In this document: positions 61,471 to 64,000 of the stretch, piece after piece
Layout: every line of letters begins with the position of its first letter
How positions within the stretch are numbered: the first letter of the stretch is position 1
Assembly: GCA_903813345.2 (NCBI GenBank)
Contig: CAIIXF020000011.1
Location: 19,701,754 to 19,765,753 of the forward strand
Origin: Owenia fusiformis
Taxonomy: Eukaryota > Annelida > Polychaeta > Sabellida > Oweniidae
Reading direction: 5' to 3'
DNA length: 64,000 nt
Notes under the pieces: generated by a model
What the model saw: the letters and a program-made list of their open reading frames with translations, nothing else
Databases searched by the model: none
What the model was told of the DNA's origin: nothing
Translations under genes and position numbers: made by a program

Positions 61471-62083
61471 TACAGGGTGGGCCCAAAAAGTGCCACTTTT
61501 TTCAAAATGCTATATTTTTAATTTTTGATACAAAATCATAATTTGCATACCAAATGAAATTTGAGGATGCTATCTAGCCATGGATTATGAATTGTACACA
61601 CCTGAATAAAATATGTCACCAGTGTCCCACTTAAACACATGGTGTGCCATGAGAAATAAACATAATTTGCAAAATGTTCCTGAACTGATACGGCCTGATG
61701 ACCACCAAGCTAATAGTCCTGATGCAAACCCCAGTGAGTATAGAATATGGGAAGGTCTCCAAGAGATGGTATGAAGGCAACCATTCTCAAAAATTGCCCA
61801 ACTAAAGCTGTCAATTAAGACAGGTTGAAAGAAACTTAGCCAACATTTCACTGATACTGCTATATCAGCAAGGCAACTAAGACTAAAAGCTATCATCAAA
61901 GAGGGTGGCGGACCAATTGAACTCCTCTTTTAGATCAAATATAATCCAAGTTGAAGGACTTGTTACATTATATTATTACTAAAATACCCTGGCACCATAT
62001 AACTGCAAACTTCGGGGTATGTAGGTTGGAAATAAAAAAGCTATAGTGTCTTGAAAAAGTGGCGTTTTTTAGCCCACCCTGTA
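61471..62083 (+). mobile_element. Internally deleted mariner-like element
   Basis: 613 bp with terminal repeats TACAGGGTGGGCCCAAAAAG (left) and the complement of TACAGGGTGGGCTAAAAAAC (right), and TA at both ends. Plus-strand remnants of a mariner transposase C-terminus are readable: NSPDANPSEYRIWEGLQEMV near 61710-61768, around the second catalytic Asp (family pattern SPDLNPxDYxxW), and RLKAIIKEGGGPIELLF near 61880-61930, the usual end of the protein. In-frame stops and the loss of the N-terminal half make it inactive. Confidence 0.85.
61700..61934 (+). pseudogene. Mariner transposase C-terminal remnant
   Basis: See the enclosing element. The stop after QEMV and a second one about 20 codons on break the frame; the terminal GGGPIELLF and TAG remain. 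Confidence 0.75.
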
Positions 62084-64000
62084 TATAACTGACGCAAATG
62101 TAACGAGGAGTTGCACCAAGAGAGATCAGGCTCTACCAGCATTTGATACAGTTTTCATTTCTACGGTCAGGTATATAGCATTTTAACTATTTCTCATTTT
62201 CGAAAACGTATCGATTGAAACGTTTGAAATGCTCGAAATGACATAAGCATTGAAGCGTAGGAAATGATACATGCATTTTAAAACGGTTGAACTGATCTAG
62301 AATTACTTCTACACCGGGTACGATTACAGAAGTACCAGGTTCCCCCACTGACAGTTTTGTCTTCGGTATGATTTTTAAGTTTCCAGGAAAGGATAAGCTT
62401 AAAAAGAAAACATTAAAAACTCTCTTCTAAAGATCACAATAAATGTTAATCATCACATGTTAACAAGATCAACTAGGTGCGTGCCTTTTGAAATTGCTAT
62501 ATTGCGAGTTATACATTGTCGTATTCAACACCATTCGGACAGTGACTTCCGTTACGTTACACTTAGTTTGTCATTAAGTCGGTGAACGCAAAAGGCAAAA
62601 TGAATTATTTCTTCCTTTTTATCTAGTTCACGTCGATACTGGATCCTGAGAAATATAGAATTGCATTTAGACGGTTGATATTGCTGAAGTAATTGCAACT
62701 CTGGAGTCTCAACACAATTAAGCGAATGACTTGAACATTTCAATCAATGCGTATAGTTCGGGATTCAGTAAAAAATAATTACTTTGGTCAGGGAGCTGAA
62801 TTAGCGGACTTAGAACATATTTTCCAAGGTCGTCTGGTCCTTAGGGGCCAATAGGCTACGGAAATTAATGGAATTGGTATCCAGAGATTAGCCGAATCCT
62901 AAGGTCATAGATTAAAGTGGGGACATAACGTCAGTATTCAAGCCATGTCTCAGTGAAGACATTGGTAACAGTGACATTGGAGACAGTTTTGGACAGACGA
63001 CGGGCCAAATAAGAGTGAACATACGTGTATGAACTAAACAAATGCAAGGTAAGTTATTTCCCAATTTCAATTAAAACGAGGTGATCATCTCAGAGAAATT
63101 GGTTCAGACTTTATAACATTTTAGAACTAATCAGTTTGTAGCATGGTACGATTATTACGCATACAAAATTATGAAAATGTCTATATATTTGTTTGTACAA
63201 TGTTGAATTCTTTCAAGTTTGGATTGGTATTGAACATTGTTTTGTATTCTATACAGTAGCGAACGTTTTTGGTGATGAAAATGGGTTGAACATTTTCTCG
63301 CTTCTTTTTATTAATTATTTTATAATGTTATTTTACTTCAACGTTAAGGCTGAATTTTTGTATGCCCGCGGAGCTAGTGAATTGCGTAATATTCTAATGA
63401 GTTTTCGCCCCAGGTATCACTTAAAAGAACAATAAACCACGCAGTGCAAATTACATGCTCATGTGTTTTCAACAAAAATAATTGCACTGCTGGTAGTTCA
63501 AAAATGCAGCCTATTTCATATAATATACGTAACATGTAGGGGGCCTACGCTCAGAGCATCACAGGGATTCTTCTAATAATTGTACCTATAGATGTCAAAA
63601 AGACAATTAGAGAAGTGAGTCAAGTCTAAATTAACAATCAGTGCCGATCGATCGGCCATTCTTTCAGGTGTCGAAGGAAAAATATTGACGCCATTGTAAC
63701 GACATGTCTCACGCAACCAACAGTATAGTGTTAACCTTACCTCATACACCCATTCGTTTCTATTTTTCGGTTATAATTTAAATCTAGTATGCACTTTTTA
63801 CCACAAATCCACTGCAAATTAATTATAAGAAGGCTAATTTGTTATTAATTAATTATAATAGGAGTATCATCGGAACGTTTTAAACCAACGATCAATTGTG
63901 ATATTAATCAAATCTTTCTGTTTTAAACTTTTTAGAAAAACACTAAAATTAGAAGGCCATGATTTCTCATGATGCCAACGATCCAACAGGATATCACAAG
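62084..64000. other. Unassigned sequence
   Basis: No gene recognised. 62167-62196 is an exact inverted copy of the SLC22 exon 1 splice junction region (58234-58263). ATGCAAGGTAAGTT at 63042-63055 is a good donor-like sequence that could end a first exon of a plus-strand gene lying beyond the window, but nothing supports it further. Frames of 63 and 80 codons near 62600 and 63300 have no domain. Confidence 0.4.

Noticed and set aside
61585-61899. 104-codon minus-strand frame
   Set aside because: Antisense of the mariner transposase remnant, whose recognisable motifs are on the plus strand.
63042-63055. First exon of a plus-strand gene with donor GTAAGT
   Set aside because: Only a donor-like sequence after an ATG; no downstream exon in the window.

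Overview
The window is animal nuclear DNA. It has intron-containing genes with GT/AG junctions, replication-dependent histone genes ending in the metazoan 3' stem-loop, and many degenerate DNA transposons. The histone sequences, especially the [12 protein letters not shown] stretch of H2B, look most like those of a lophotrochozoan invertebrate (annelid, brachiopod or similar). That placement is inference.

Positions 1-37966 are a head-to-tail array of one 6762-bp histone unit: five complete units and a sixth that is cut off. Each unit encodes H2A (minus strand), H2B, H4 and H3 (plus strand). There is no H1, and I saw no 5S or other RNA gene. H2A and H2B share a divergent promoter. All four genes end in the same stem-loop and share a promoter motif. 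A block carrying that motif is present three times upstream of H4. The long H3-to-H2A spacer holds a G-quadruplex-type tract and about eleven degenerate copies of a roughly 180-bp satellite. Encoded proteins are identical in every unit, and the only length difference found is (GT)8 versus (GT)7. The array stops 95 bp before the expected sixth H3 start.

Positions 37967-47500 hold repeats rather than genes. They contain a 5.6-kb foldback element (38779-44400), whose arms are tandem arrays of a roughly 182-bp satellite interrupted by a TTAA-flanked MITE. A degraded non-LTR retrotransposon reverse transcriptase follows, then a hairpin-rich AT-rich stretch.

Positions 47607-58688 (minus strand) carry one complete nine-exon gene for an SLC22-family transporter. 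The joined exons give a continuous 547-residue reading frame. Its introns hold a 22-bp minisatellite, foldback elements, a poly-A-tailed retroposed fragment and small MITEs.

Positions 58689-64000 contain a 2.36-kb terminal-inverted-repeat element with a nested foldback MITE, an internally deleted mariner with transposase remnants, and unassigned sequence. No protein-coding gene was recognised there.
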